Position numbers and translations under genes: made by a program | The notes under the pieces: model-generated | Databases searched by the model: none | The model's input: the letters and a program-made list of their open reading frames with translations, nothing else | Told to the model about the DNA's origin: nothing | NCBI GenBank assembly: GCA_021371855.1 | Contig: JAJFVL010000017.1 | Coordinates: 216,826 to 280,825 of the forward strand | Reading direction: 5' to 3' | DNA length: 64,000 bases | From: Bacteroidales bacterium | Lineage (GTDB): Bacteria; Bacteroidota; Bacteroidia; Bacteroidales; VadinHA17 | Shown: positions 28,460 to 37,006 of the stretch, piece after piece | Position numbering within the stretch: position 1 is the stretch's first letter | Layout: every line of letters begins with the position of its first letter

Positions 28460-28490
28460 ATCCACTTCGCCCCACTTTACCCCACTTTTT
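28460..28490 (-). promoter_or_regulatory. MraZ operator: three 10-bp-phased boxes
   Basis: Reading the minus strand, boxes TGGGG (28484-28480), TGGGG (28474-28470) and TGGAT (28464-28460) recur exactly every 10 bp, each preceded by A/G. The known E. coli MraZ site is repeated TGGGN with 5-bp spacers, as here. The site begins 40 bp before the mraZ ATG. I could not place a convincing -7 box. Confidence 0.75.
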
Positions 28491-28537
28491 TACTTTTTTG
28501 TTAATAACTTTTTAATCGGATTTGTGTAGTCTGCTGT

Positions 28538-28569
28538 CTTGGTTATCATGGTAATTAGCAATAACCAAG
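28538..28569. repeat. Inverted repeat between mraZ and glsA
   Basis: CTTGGTTAT (28538-28546) and ATAACCAAG (28561-28569) form a perfect 9-bp inverted repeat with a 14-base spacer in the 294-bp divergent region. Neither side has a T-run, so a protein-binding dyad is more likely than a terminator. Confidence 0.5.
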
Positions 28570-28713
28570 AACTCACCTTACTAATCCGTTATTCAAAATT
28601 CACTTCACATCAAACAGGGCAAAGCAAATTCCAAGAAGGTAAACCCTTTGTAAATTCACGCCGCCTCATTTTTTTTTGGTAATTTTGAACTTACTTTTAA
28701 CACACTTGGAAAG

Positions 28714-29559
28714 ATGAACAGCAACGCTGATAAAAACAGCATTCAGAAACTAGATGTTGAGAAGATCCTGTTTACAAAAAATCCTGCCCTTAAAAAGACG
28801 GTGCCCGGATTTATTGTAAACTATCTGAAAAGGATTGTGCACCAGGATGAGCTGAATGTTTTTCTGGAAAAATGGGGCCATTTGAAAGATGCTGAATTTG
28901 TAGAGAACGGACTAAAGCATTTTGAAATTAATTATAAGGTTTTTGGCACCGAGAATATTCCCAAAACCGGCAGATACATTTTCGTTTCAAATCATCCTCT
29001 CGGAGGACTTGACGGAATGGTATTTATATATGAATTATCGAAGTATTATCCTGACATTAAATTCCCTGTAAACGACATACTTACAAACATTGAAAATCTG
29101 TCGGGAATTTTTCTTCCTGTCAATAAGCATGGGGGTCAGGACAGGAATGCAGCAAGGAGGATTGAAGAGGCATATTCTTCGGATTGCCAGGTGCTCTATT
29201 TTCCTGCAGGCTTGTGTTCCAGGAAGAAAAGAGGTGTTATCAAAGATCTTCAATGGCATAAAAGCTTCATAAGCAAGGCTATACAACACAAGAGAGATAT
29301 CGTTCCGGCATATTTTTCGGGAAGAAATTCCAACTTTTTCTATAACCTTTCCAACATCAGAAAATTTCTTGGCATAAAAGCCAATATTGAAATGCTCTAT
29401 CTTCCTGATGAGATGTTCCGCCAAAAGGACAAAGAAATAAGGTTGGTTTTTGGCAAGACAATACCATGGGAAACATTTGATAAAACACGCTCTGCACCCG
29501 AATGGGCCGATTGGGTAAAATCAAAAACATACGAACTCGAATCAATAATGTCCCGATAG
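28714..29559 (+). CDS. glsA: GlsA-like lysophospholipid-type O-acyltransferase
   Basis: This 281-residue protein is a PlsC-like acyltransferase. The acceptor/catalytic block reads FVSNHPLGGLDGM (about residues 90-102), with His and Asp in HPLGGLD, and the second motif is LYFPAGLCSRK. There is no signal peptide; it probably works at the inner face of the cytoplasmic membrane. The next gene encodes an Acetyltransf_5-type N-acyltransferase. This pairing matches GlsA/GlsB of Bacteroides thetaiotaomicron, which make glycine lipids (GlsB N-acylates glycine, GlsA O-acylates the product). Function is inferred from family plus neighbour. Confidence 0.8.
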   Translation: MNSNADKNSIQKLDVEKILFTKNPALKKTVPGFIVNYLKRIVHQDELNVFLEKWGHLKDAEFVENGLKHFEINYKVFGTENIPKTGRYIFVSNHPLGGLDGMVFIYELSKYYPDIKFPVNDILTNIENLSGIFLPVNKHGGQDRNAARRIEEAYSSDCQVLYFPAGLCSRKKRGVIKDLQWHKSFISKAIQHKRDIVPAYFSGRNSNFFYNLSNIRKFLGIKANIEMLYLPDEMFRQKDKEIRLVFGKTIPWETFDKTRSAPEWADWVKSKTYELESIMSR

Positions 29560-29569
29560 AAACAAAAAA

Positions 29570-29604
29570 AATATTAAATTGCAGCGTTTTTATAATTTAA
29601 TATT
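29570..29604. repeat. AT-rich inverted repeat between glsA and glsB
   Basis: AATATTAAATT (29570-29580) and AATTTAATATT (29594-29604) form a perfect 11-bp stem with a 13-base loop, 10 bp after the glsA stop and 30 bp before glsB. It may tune read-through or mRNA processing within the operon. Confidence 0.45.
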
Positions 29605-29634
29605 CGGATACTTTTAAGTCAATTAAAAAGACAA

Positions 29635-30597
29635 ATGAAACCTATTGTTGACCAATTACCTAAGGATCAAATAATTGCTGAGTTGACCAGCGATAAGCTG
29701 CTTCGCAAGACGAACAATGGCAATAATGAGGTTTATATTTTCGATTGTCGCAATTCTCCTGCCCTGATGCACGAGGTAGGCCGGGTAAGAGAAATTACTT
29801 TCCGGCATGCAGGAGGTGGCACAGGCTATGAAATTGACATTGATGAATTTGACACCGACAAAGATGATCCCCAGAAACAATTGATCGTCTGGGATCCGGA
29901 AAACCAGCAGATTGTCGGAGGATATCGTTTTTATTTCCCTCAAAAAGGCTGTAAGAATCCTGATATTACCAGGCTTGCATCATCATCATATTTTAATTTT
30001 TCAGATAAATTCCTGAAAAAATATTTCCCTCATGTGATGGAACTTGGCCGGTCATTTGTATGCCCCGAATATCAATCGCGTAACATGGGCAGAAAAAGTC
30101 TTTATGCCCTTGATAATTTATGGGACGGACTCGGTGCTGTAGTGATTGATAATCATCATATTAAATACCTGTTCGGGAAGGTTACCATGTACACTCATTT
30201 CAATCAGAAAGCCAGGAATATGATCCTTTATTTTCTGAAGAGGCATTTCAACGATCCCGATCGTCTTGTAACTCCTATTGAACCTGCCAATATTGATATT
30301 CATGAAGATGAGATGAAAAAACTTTTCAGGGGATGGAGATATAAAGAAAATTATAAGATACTGTCAAGAGAAGTAAGAAATCTTAATGAGAACATTCCGC
30401 CACTTATAAATGCCTATATGAACCTGTCGCCCACAATGCGCACTTTCGGTACTTTTATAAATCATCATTTCGGCAATGTCGAAGAGACCGGAATAATGAT
30501 CACCTTAAGGGATATTTACGTCGAAAAGATCAACAGGCATCTGGCTTCCTATAAAAAGGACTTCGAAATTACGTGGTTTGGCCACCAGAATCAATAA
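29635..30597 (+). CDS. glsB: GlsB-like N-acyltransferase (Acetyltransf_5 family)
   Basis: This 320-residue GNAT-type protein has the OlsB/GlsB-like signature VGRVREITFRHAGGGTG (about residues 46-62). It then shows QLIVWDPENQQIVGGYRF, ELGRSFVCPEYQ and the remainder of the acyl-ACP-binding fold. The family transfers a 3-hydroxyacyl chain from ACP to an amino-acid amine, which in Bacteroides is glycine. The gene lies 75 bp after glsA on the same strand. Its 3' end overlaps the convergent purF-like gene by 7 bp, so antisense interference between the two transcripts is possible. Confidence 0.8.
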   Translation: MKPIVDQLPKDQIIAELTSDKLLRKTNNGNNEVYIFDCRNSPALMHEVGRVREITFRHAGGGTGYEIDIDEFDTDKDDPQKQLIVWDPENQQIVGGYRFYFPQKGCKNPDITRLASSSYFNFSDKFLKKYFPHVMELGRSFVCPEYQSRNMGRKSLYALDNLWDGLGAVVIDNHHIKYLFGKVTMYTHFNQKARNMILYFLKRHFNDPDRLVTPIEPANIDIHEDEMKKLFRGWRYKENYKILSREVRNLNENIPPLINAYMNLSPTMRTFGTFINHHFGNVEETGIMITLRDIYVEKINRHLASYKKDFEITWFGHQNQ

Positions 30598-32492
30598 GCC
30601 CGTATATTCTTTCCTTCCATATAGTTAATATAAGACTGATTTGCAACTTTGTTCCCGCCTGGAGTGGGATAATTTCCTGTAAAATACCAATCACCCAGAT
30701 GACCGGGACAGGCTTCATGCAGGCCCTCAATCGTCTGAAATACAATCTCAATCTTTGCATTTATTTCTTCCGATTTAAGCATAGAAGATATCTTTCCCGA
30801 AATATCATCGGGACAAAGATTTTTATAAATATCCTTCACTACATTTCTTATCTCAGCAACAGGTTTAACGAGCTCAGCTTTAGCTTCTTCATACACCTCG
30901 TGAATAAGCGATTCCCTGCCAGTCTCCTTTAATATTTCGATGGCAGCCTTAAATGCAATAAAGTCACCAAGCTTTGCCATATCAATACCGTAACAGTCGG
31001 GATATCTCAGCTGGGGTGCTGAAGAGACAATTACAATTTTTTTGGGATCCAGTTTATCAAGAATCCTTATTATACTTTTCTTCAGGGTGGTGCCTCTTAC
31101 GATCGAGTCGTCAATCACTACAAGATTATCAATACCACGCCTGACAACTCCATAAGTAACATCATATACATGCCCGACAAGATCGTCGCGGCTCCTGTCT
31201 TCCGTTATAAATGTTCTCAGCTTGGCATCTTTGACAGCAATTTTCTCGACTCTTGGCCTGTGCTGAATGATTTTCTCAAGTTCTTCCCTGGTAATATTTC
31301 TCCCTTTGCTGAGAATCTTATCAATCTTAGTCTGGTTCAGATAATCCTCCAGCCCTTTTATCAGACCATAAAATGCACTTTCAGCTGTATTCGGTATATA
31401 TGAAAAAACTGTATTGTCAATATCATAGTCAACAGCTTTAAGTACCGTATGTGTCAGCAGTTCCCCAAGCTTCTTCCTTTCCCTGTAAATAATCTTATCT
31501 GTTCCTCTTGAGAAATATATCCTTTCAAAGGAGCATTTTCTGTTTTCGGCCTCATCCCTTATCTTTTCAATTGTTGCTTCTCCTGATGCTTTAATTATAA
31601 TGGCACTTGCAGGCGGAAGTTCATCCACGAAGTCTGTCCTTACATCAAATATTGTCTGAATGACAGGCCTTTCAGAAGCAACGGCAACCACTTCATCATC
31701 AATATAATAAAAGACAGGTCTGATACCAACAGGATCTCGCATCACAAATGCATCACCATGACCAACCATACCTGCCATAGCATAGCCTCCATCCCAGTTG
31801 CGGCTTGCTTTTCTTATAATGGAAGCAATGTCGAGGTTCTTTTCTATCATAGGAGATATCTCTTTTTTCGTATACCCCTCCTCCTTGAATTTGCGGAATA
31901 AACGTTCGTTTTCCTCATCCAGACGGTGTCCAAGGTTCTCAAGAATTGTGACGGTATCAGAAAAATCGACAGGGTTCTGGCCAAGTTCGACCAGGCTGCT
32001 GAAAACTTCTCCAACATTGGTAAGGTTGAAATTACCGGCTAAAACAAGGTTTCTCGATCTCCAGTTGTTTTCACGACTTACCGGATGCACATAGTCAATT
32101 TTATAGTTACCGTATGTGCCGTATCTCAAATGCCCAAGGTAGATATCACAGGCAAAGGGGACATTTTTCCTGACAAAAGCCGGATCTTTGAAATCAACAT
32201 GCTGTGTACGTGCCAGTTTATCAATATCTTCGTAAATACGGCCGAAAACTTCTTTAATAGAATTTACCTGGTTTGACCTTTGCCGGAAAATATACCTGTT
32301 ACCCGGGGGTACATTCAATTTTATTCCAGCAATACCTGCTCCATCCTGGCCTCTGTTGTGTTGCTTTTCCATCATCAGGTACATCTTCTCCAAACCGTAG
32401 TTCCATGTACCATATTTTTCGATATAAAACTCCAACGGTTTTCGCAATCTCAACATTGCAATACCGCATTCGTGCTTTATACTATCACTCAT
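30591..32492 (-). CDS. purF: Amidophosphoribosyltransferase (PurF-like, long form)
   Basis: This 633-residue enzyme has a class II glutamine amidotransferase domain joined to a phosphoribosyltransferase domain. The catalytic Cys is Cys9 in IKHECGIAM, so a short propeptide (MSDSIKHE) must be removed. KQHNRGQDGAG and YLGHLRYGTYGN follow. The PRPP loop is VVIDDSIVRGTTLKKSI (about residue 460). The protein is over 100 residues longer than E. coli PurF (505). Bacteroidota often carry such a long paralogue, so this may be a divergent PurF rather than the only purine-pathway copy. Confidence 0.88.
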   Translation of the reverse strand: MSDSIKHECGIAMLRLRKPLEFYIEKYGTWNYGLEKMYLMMEKQHNRGQDGAGIAGIKLNVPPGNRYIFRQRSNQVNSIKEVFGRIYEDIDKLARTQHVDFKDPAFVRKNVPFACDIYLGHLRYGTYGNYKIDYVHPVSRENNWRSRNLVLAGNFNLTNVGEVFSSLVELGQNPVDFSDTVTILENLGHRLDEENERLFRKFKEEGYTKKEISPMIEKNLDIASIIRKASRNWDGGYAMAGMVGHGDAFVMRDPVGIRPVFYYIDDEVVAVASERPVIQTIFDVRTDFVDELPPASAIIIKASGEATIEKIRDEAENRKCSFERIYFSRGTDKIIYRERKKLGELLTHTVLKAVDYDIDNTVFSYIPNTAESAFYGLIKGLEDYLNQTKIDKILSKGRNITREELEKIIQHRPRVEKIAVKDAKLRTFITEDRSRDDLVGHVYDVTYGVVRRGIDNLVVIDDSIVRGTTLKKSIIRILDKLDPKKIVIVSSAPQLRYPDCYGIDMAKLGDFIAFKAAIEILKETGRESLIHEVYEEAKAELVKPVAEIRNVVKDIYKNLCPDDISGKISSMLKSEEINAKIEIVFQTIEGLHEACPGHLGDWYFTGNYPTPGGNKVANQSYINYMEGKNIRAY

Positions 32493-32494
32493 AA

Positions 32495-32980
32495 TTATTT
32501 TTGATTCAAGTCCGGAAATGAAATGAAATCAGGAACAAGATATGCATCAGGAAACGACTTGCTGATTATCAGGAATAATTTTGTTGCTTCGGCTTTTGTT
32601 CTGAAGTTGCCAACTCTGACTTTAAAATAGCCTGGCTCTGCATATAAAATATCCGAAAATGTGTCGGGAAACTTACTTATGAATTCAGCTCTTACTTTAT
32701 TAGCCTCTTCCCTGGCATTTCTGTTTGAACTACTATATATCTGGATCCTCCATCCTTCCATCCCATAGTAATGCTTTTCATTGTACAGGTTTTGATTAGC
32801 CATAATATACCTGCCGATCAGGGTGTCAATTGCAGGATCCTGAATGATATTGAGCTTACCAGTTTTTGAATTGGTGTCGGATCTTTTGAAAAGATCTGAT
32901 GTACTGATAAAAGATTGTGCAGATCCGGATTCATATATAAAACCCATACAAATTATTATCGAGAATAGCTTTCTGATCAT
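32495..32980 (-). CDS. Secreted SPOR-domain protein
   Basis: This 161-residue protein has a signal peptide (about residues 1-21, ending GSAQ). A C-terminal SPOR domain (about 75-150) reads WRIQIYSSSNRNAREEANKVRAEF and FKVRVGNFRTKAEATKLF. SPOR domains bind peptidoglycan stripped of stem peptides, usually at division sites, so a periplasmic wall-associated role is likely. It lies 2 bp upstream of the purF-like gene on the same strand, but functional linkage is doubtful. Confidence 0.85.
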   Translation of the reverse strand: MIRKLFSIIICMGFIYESGSAQSFISTSDLFKRSDTNSKTGKLNIIQDPAIDTLIGRYIMANQNLYNEKHYYGMEGWRIQIYSSSNRNAREEANKVRAEFISKFPDTFSDILYAEPGYFKVRVGNFRTKAEATKLFLIISKSFPDAYLVPDFISFPDLNQK

Positions 32981-33050
32981 GCGGCAAAATTAGTATTTCG
33001 ATAGTAGAAAAAAAAGATATTGCTGTAAAGACATTCCCAAGGCAAAATCG

Positions 33051-33794
33051 TTATTCCAGCTCTGCTGCCAGTTCATCAGTCATTTCAAGATTATGATAAA
33101 CATATTGTATATCGTCATCATCTTCAAGTGCATCAACAAGTCTGAGAACTTTTTTTGCAGATTCAATATCCAGCGTTTTTGTATCATTGGGGATTCTCTT
33201 TAATCCGGCTTCCTCAGGTTCAATGCCAAGCTCATTGAGTTTCCTGTTGACACTTCCGAAATCTTCTTTAGCACATGTAACCGTAATCATATCTCCATCA
33301 ATATCAAAATCTTCTGCACCGGCATCAATCATTTCAAGCTGAATATCGTCAAGATTATAACCTTCATTTTTAATTGTGAAAATGCCTTTCCTGTCAAAAA
33401 GGAAGCTAAGTGATCCATTTGTACCAAGGTTTCCTCCATGTTTGTTAAACGTTGACCTTACGGAAGCGACTGTCCGGTTATTATTATCTGTGAGGCATTC
33501 AACAAATACAGCAATACCACATGGTGCATACCCCTCAAAGGTGGTTTCAATAAAGCTTTCAGCATCAGCTCCCGTTGCTTTCTTTATCGCCCTGTCTATA
33601 TTATCTTTGGGCATGTTAGCACCTTTGGCATTCTGAACGGCAAGCCTTAGCCTGGCATTTGAATCCGGATCGGGGCCTCCCTCTTTAGCGGCAATTATTA
33701 TCTCTTTGATAATTTTGGTAAATTTCTTGCCCCTTTTAGCATCAATTGCGCCTTTTTTCCTCTTAATGGTGGACCATTTATTATGACCTGACAT
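33051..33794 (-). CDS. yebC: YebC/PmpR-family protein
   Basis: This 247-residue protein begins SGHNKWSTIKRKKGAIDAKR, the invariant start of the family, followed by ARLRLAVQNAKGANMPKDNI and YEGYAPCGIAVFVE. The length fits YebC. Members have been described as DNA-binding transcriptional regulators, and recent work on YebC-type proteins points to relief of ribosome stalling at proline-rich sequences. It appears monocistronic. Confidence 0.95.
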   Translation of the reverse strand: MSGHNKWSTIKRKKGAIDAKRGKKFTKIIKEIIIAAKEGGPDPDSNARLRLAVQNAKGANMPKDNIDRAIKKATGADAESFIETTFEGYAPCGIAVFVECLTDNNNRTVASVRSTFNKHGGNLGTNGSLSFLFDRKGIFTIKNEGYNLDDIQLEMIDAGAEDFDIDGDMITVTCAKEDFGSVNRKLNELGIEPEEAGLKRIPNDTKTLDIESAKKVLRLVDALEDDDDIQYVYHNLEMTDELAAELE

Positions 33795-33859
33795 ACTTTA
33801 AATATTTAAGATACAGGATGCAAAATTAAATAATTCTTTCAAACCTCATTCATACTTTA

Positions 33860-33986
33860 TATTTTTGTGCTCGAATAAATAAAGAAAGAGAGAAGAGGTG
33901 AAGGGGAGAGTGAGAGACAAAAGCACAGGAAACAGGGCTCAGAGAGCATGGCACAAGAGTTCTGGCCGGAATTTGTATTTATTTAA
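33860..33986 (+). promoter_or_regulatory. -7 box and purine-rich leader of miaB
   Basis: TATTTTTG at 33860-33867 fits TAnnTTTG and would give a leader of about 125 bases. Bases 33873-33925 are almost purely purine (repeats of GA and GGGGAGAG). A 12-residue mini-ORF (ATG 33948, TAA 33984-33986) preceded by AGAGAG ends 14 bp before the miaB ATG. No -33 element was found, so this is tentative. Confidence 0.3.
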
Positions 33987-34000
33987 CGAGGTTGACTATA

Positions 34001-35329
34001 ATGAGTAAAAAAGTATATATTGAGACGTACGGTTGTCAAATGAATGTCGCTGACAGTGAGGTTGTAATGTCAATTCTTTTAAAAGCCGGGTATGAATCCA
34101 CCGATAATATTAATGAAGCAGGACTGATATTAATAAATACCTGTTCAATCCGTGATAATGCGGAACAACGCATCTGGGGCCGTCTGACTGCAATAAGTCA
34201 TCTGAAAAAGCGGAATAATGAACTCAAAATCGGAATAATCGGATGCATGGCTGAAAGACTGAAAGAAAAGCTTATTGAGACGGATCAGCTGGTTGATATT
34301 GTTGTTGGTCCGGATGCTTACCGGGAACTTCCCCTTCTTGTTAACGAAGCTGAGGCTGGTCATAAAGCTGTAAATGTCCTTCTTTCGCGCGAGGAAACAT
34401 ATGCTGATATATCTCCGGTACGAATGGATAAAAACGGAGTTTCATCCTTTGTTTCAATTATGAGAGGTTGTAATAATATGTGTGCCTATTGTGTTGTCCC
34501 TTATGTCCGCGGTGCGGAACGAAGCCGGAACCCCGGTTCAATTGTCAAAGAGACCAGAGAGTTGTTTGAAAAGGGTTACAGGGAAGTAACACTGCTCGGA
34601 CAAAATGTTGATTCCTATAAATGGACAAATGATAACGAGAATATCGGTTTTGCAAAGCTTCTTGAAAAAATCGCTTCAATTGATCCACTTTTAAGAGTAA
34701 GGTTTTCGACTTCGCATCCAAAAGATATTTCGGATGATCTTCTTCATACAATTGCCAGGCATGACAATATATGCAAACACATCCATCTTCCGGCGCAAAG
34801 CGGAAGCAGCCGTATCCTGAAACTTATGAACCGGGAATATACAAGGGAGTGGTATATGGATCGTGTAGATGCAATACGGACCATTGTTCCTCAATGTGCC
34901 CTTTCGACAGATATGATTACCGGATTTTGCACCGAAACCGAAGAAGATCATAAGGAGTCTTTGTCGTTGATGGAATGGGCCGGTTTTGATTTCGCATATA
35001 TGTTTAAATACAGTCAAAGGCCTGGTACAAAGGCAGCAAGAAAATTCAAAGATGATGTTCCTGAAACAATAAAATCGGAAAGACTGAGTGAAATGATTTC
35101 GCTTCAAAATAAGGTTTCTGCAAAATCAAAAAAGAAAGATGTAGGGAAAGTTTTTGAGGTGCTGATAGAAGGATCCTCAAAAAGATCTTCGGAACATCTG
35201 TCAGGGCGTACCTCCCAGAATAAGGTAGTAGTTTTTCCAAAAGACGACCATGATAAAGGTGAATATGTGAGAGTTAATATTGAAAGAAGCACTTCAGCGA
35301 CTCTGATTGGAAAAATTACCGGCCAATAA
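34001..35329 (+). CDS. miaB: tRNA methylthiotransferase MiaB
   Basis: The start at ATG 34001 (MSKKVYIETYGCQMN) is preferred to an upstream TTG. The product (442 residues) is a radical-SAM enzyme that adds the 2-methylthio group to isopentenyl-A37 of tRNA. The N-terminal UPF0004 domain has three cluster Cys (YGCQMN, INTCSIRDNA, IGCMAE). The radical-SAM Cys triad is RGCNNMCAYCVVPY (about residues 155-163), and the TRAM domain is at the C-terminus (about 375-440). QMNVADSE near the N-terminus is typical of MiaB rather than MtaB or RimO. Confidence 0.96.
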   Translation: MSKKVYIETYGCQMNVADSEVVMSILLKAGYESTDNINEAGLILINTCSIRDNAEQRIWGRLTAISHLKKRNNELKIGIIGCMAERLKEKLIETDQLVDIVVGPDAYRELPLLVNEAEAGHKAVNVLLSREETYADISPVRMDKNGVSSFVSIMRGCNNMCAYCVVPYVRGAERSRNPGSIVKETRELFEKGYREVTLLGQNVDSYKWTNDNENIGFAKLLEKIASIDPLLRVRFSTSHPKDISDDLLHTIARHDNICKHIHLPAQSGSSRILKLMNREYTREWYMDRVDAIRTIVPQCALSTDMITGFCTETEEDHKESLSLMEWAGFDFAYMFKYSQRPGTKAARKFKDDVPETIKSERLSEMISLQNKVSAKSKKKDVGKVFEVLIEGSSKRSSEHLSGRTSQNKVVVFPKDDHDKGEYVRVNIERSTSATLIGKITGQ

Positions 35330-35380
35330 AATATTTGCACTTTGCCCCGTTTAGCATTAAATTGCATTAAAAAGGAAACA

Positions 35381-36064
35381 ATGAAAACCAGGATCTTAAT
35401 TCTAGTTCTGATTCTGTTTTACATGCCATTGATGCTGGCAGGTCAGAAAACAGATAAAAAGCCGGAGAAAACTACAATTACCGGCTTTGTTACGGATGCA
35501 AAACAGAATCCGGTGAAAGGTGCAATTATACTCATTGACAAGAATAAAACAAGTTCTGTTACTGACAAAAAAGGATTTTATAAAGTAAAAACCCATCCTG
35601 ATGCAGGATTGATTACCATTTTATCATTTGATAACGGGATCGGTGAGGCATCAATCGAAGGACGAACAACAATCAATTTTACCCTGACAGAGATAACCTC
35701 GTCACAAAAAGATGAATATGATTATATTAATCTAAAGAACCGTCAGCACCAACCTAACAAAATTAATACTGAAGATGATAAATATGCCGGGTATTCAGAT
35801 ATATATGAGATGCTCAGAGGTGCGGTTCCCGGGGTAACGGTTACCGGGAACAGTATAAATATCCGTGGTGCTTCCTCATTTACTCTCAGTACAGAACCAT
35901 TATTTATTGTTGACGGTGTACAGGTTTCATCAATTACCGGGATTCATCCTTCGGAGGTAAAATCCATTGAGGTACTTAAAGGATCAGCAACCACTATTTA
36001 CGGATCACAGGGAGCCTGCGGCGTTATAAAGATTACTACTAAAGGTTCTGCCGGAAATAAATAG
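35381..36064 (+). CDS. Barrel-less TonB-plug protein with CarboxypepD-like domain, copy 1
   Basis: The ATG at 35381 precedes a good signal peptide (LILVLILFYMPLMLAGQ), giving 227 residues. After it comes a CarboxypepD_reg-like beta-sandwich (about 35-110, ITGFVTDAKQNPVKGA). A TonB-receptor plug domain follows (about 140-227): LRGAVPGVTVTGN, INIRGASSF, EPLFIVDGVQV, SIEVLKGSATTIYGSQGACGVIKITTKG. It stops exactly where a SusC protein would begin its barrel. Signal peptide and plug are intact, and a paralogue sits 230 bp downstream, so this is a genuine short protein rather than a broken receptor. Function unknown; plug-TonB or plug-receptor interaction is possible. Confidence 0.85.
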   Translation: MKTRILILVLILFYMPLMLAGQKTDKKPEKTTITGFVTDAKQNPVKGAIILIDKNKTSSVTDKKGFYKVKTHPDAGLITILSFDNGIGEASIEGRTTINFTLTEITSSQKDEYDYINLKNRQHQPNKINTEDDKYAGYSDIYEMLRGAVPGVTVTGNSINIRGASSFTLSTEPLFIVDGVQVSSITGIHPSEVKSIEVLKGSATTIYGSQGACGVIKITTKGSAGNK

Positions 36065-36293
36065 GATCAATTTTTTCTCTTATTTTTCTTTCATTCATCA
36101 GGTCATCAGGATATTTTTCCTATCTTTTAAATACCAGTATAAACAAAACATCATGAAGTGGAATATGTATGTATTTGATTGAAATTTATAGAAATAATGA
36201 ATTAATCAGTTCTCAGACTCTGATTCGTAACTCATTTATTATCTATGGTTAATCAAAGCTTACGGAAATAATAAATTAATTAAAAAGATTAAA

Positions 36294-37004
36294 ATGAAAA
36301 TAAAAGGATTCTTTCTTATTATCTTATCTTTAATGTTAATGAACACCTCTTCGGGGCAAAAAAACTATAAGAAAATTGTTATTTCCGGCATAGTGACCGA
36401 TGCACAGAGTAGACCTGTTAAAGGTGCATTGATAATGGTCGATAATAAAAACACCGATAAAATTACTGATGATAATGGATTTTATAAGATCAGGATTCGC
36501 CCCGATGCTGACACGATAACCATTATAACATTCAATAATGGTGTAAGTAATGCACCTGTTAATGGAAGAGCAACTATTAATTTCACTCTTTCCGGATCAG
36601 CATCTTCACAACCCAGTTTTCAGAATAATCCCAGAGATAATGAGGTAACTAATATAGGATATGGAAGTTTCAATAAAAAAGATATAACAGGCCCAGTCAG
36701 TAAAGTAGAGGGACAGCGTGATGCAAATTCAAAATACAGGGACATCTATGATATGCTGAGAGGAACTCCCGGGGTTTCTGTAAATGGAAAGAGTATTCAA
36801 ATTCAGGGTCCAACATCCATTAATCTAAGCTCTGAACCACTTTTTGTTGTAGATGGAATGGCGGTACAATCCATTGATGATATTGTTCCTTCTATGGTAG
36901 AAAGTATTACAGTACTCAAAGGATCATCTGCATCAATTTACGGATCAAGAGGAGCTGCCGGGGTTATATTGATTACAATGAAAGGCTCTTCAGGAAAAAA
37001 ATAA
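36294..37004 (+). CDS. Barrel-less TonB-plug protein with CarboxypepD-like domain, copy 2
   Basis: This 236-residue paralogue of the preceding gene has the same order: signal peptide (residues 1-21), CarboxypepD_reg-like domain (SGIVTDAQSRPVKGALIMVD), a linker of about 50 residues (longer here, with NIGYGSFNKKDITG, a vestige of the SusC TonB-box region), and the plug. The plug reads LRGTPGVSVNGKSIQIQG, EPLFVVDGMAVQSI, ESITVLKGSSASIYGSRGAAGVILITMKG. It also ends without a barrel. Both genes share a similar 3' flank just after the stop (ATA-GATCAAT then T-run), supporting tandem duplication. The stop lies 2 bp from the convergent aspS stop. Confidence 0.85.
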   Translation: MKIKGFFLIILSLMLMNTSSGQKNYKKIVISGIVTDAQSRPVKGALIMVDNKNTDKITDDNGFYKIRIRPDADTITIITFNNGVSNAPVNGRATINFTLSGSASSQPSFQNNPRDNEVTNIGYGSFNKKDITGPVSKVEGQRDANSKYRDIYDMLRGTPGVSVNGKSIQIQGPTSINLSSEPLFVVDGMAVQSIDDIVPSMVESITVLKGSSASIYGSRGAAGVILITMKGSSGKK

Positions 37005-37006
37005 GA

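Noticed and set aside
28458..28466. DnaA-box-like TTATCCACT near mraZ
   Set aside because: One mismatch to TTATNCACA, single occurrence, and better explained as part of the MraZ operator.
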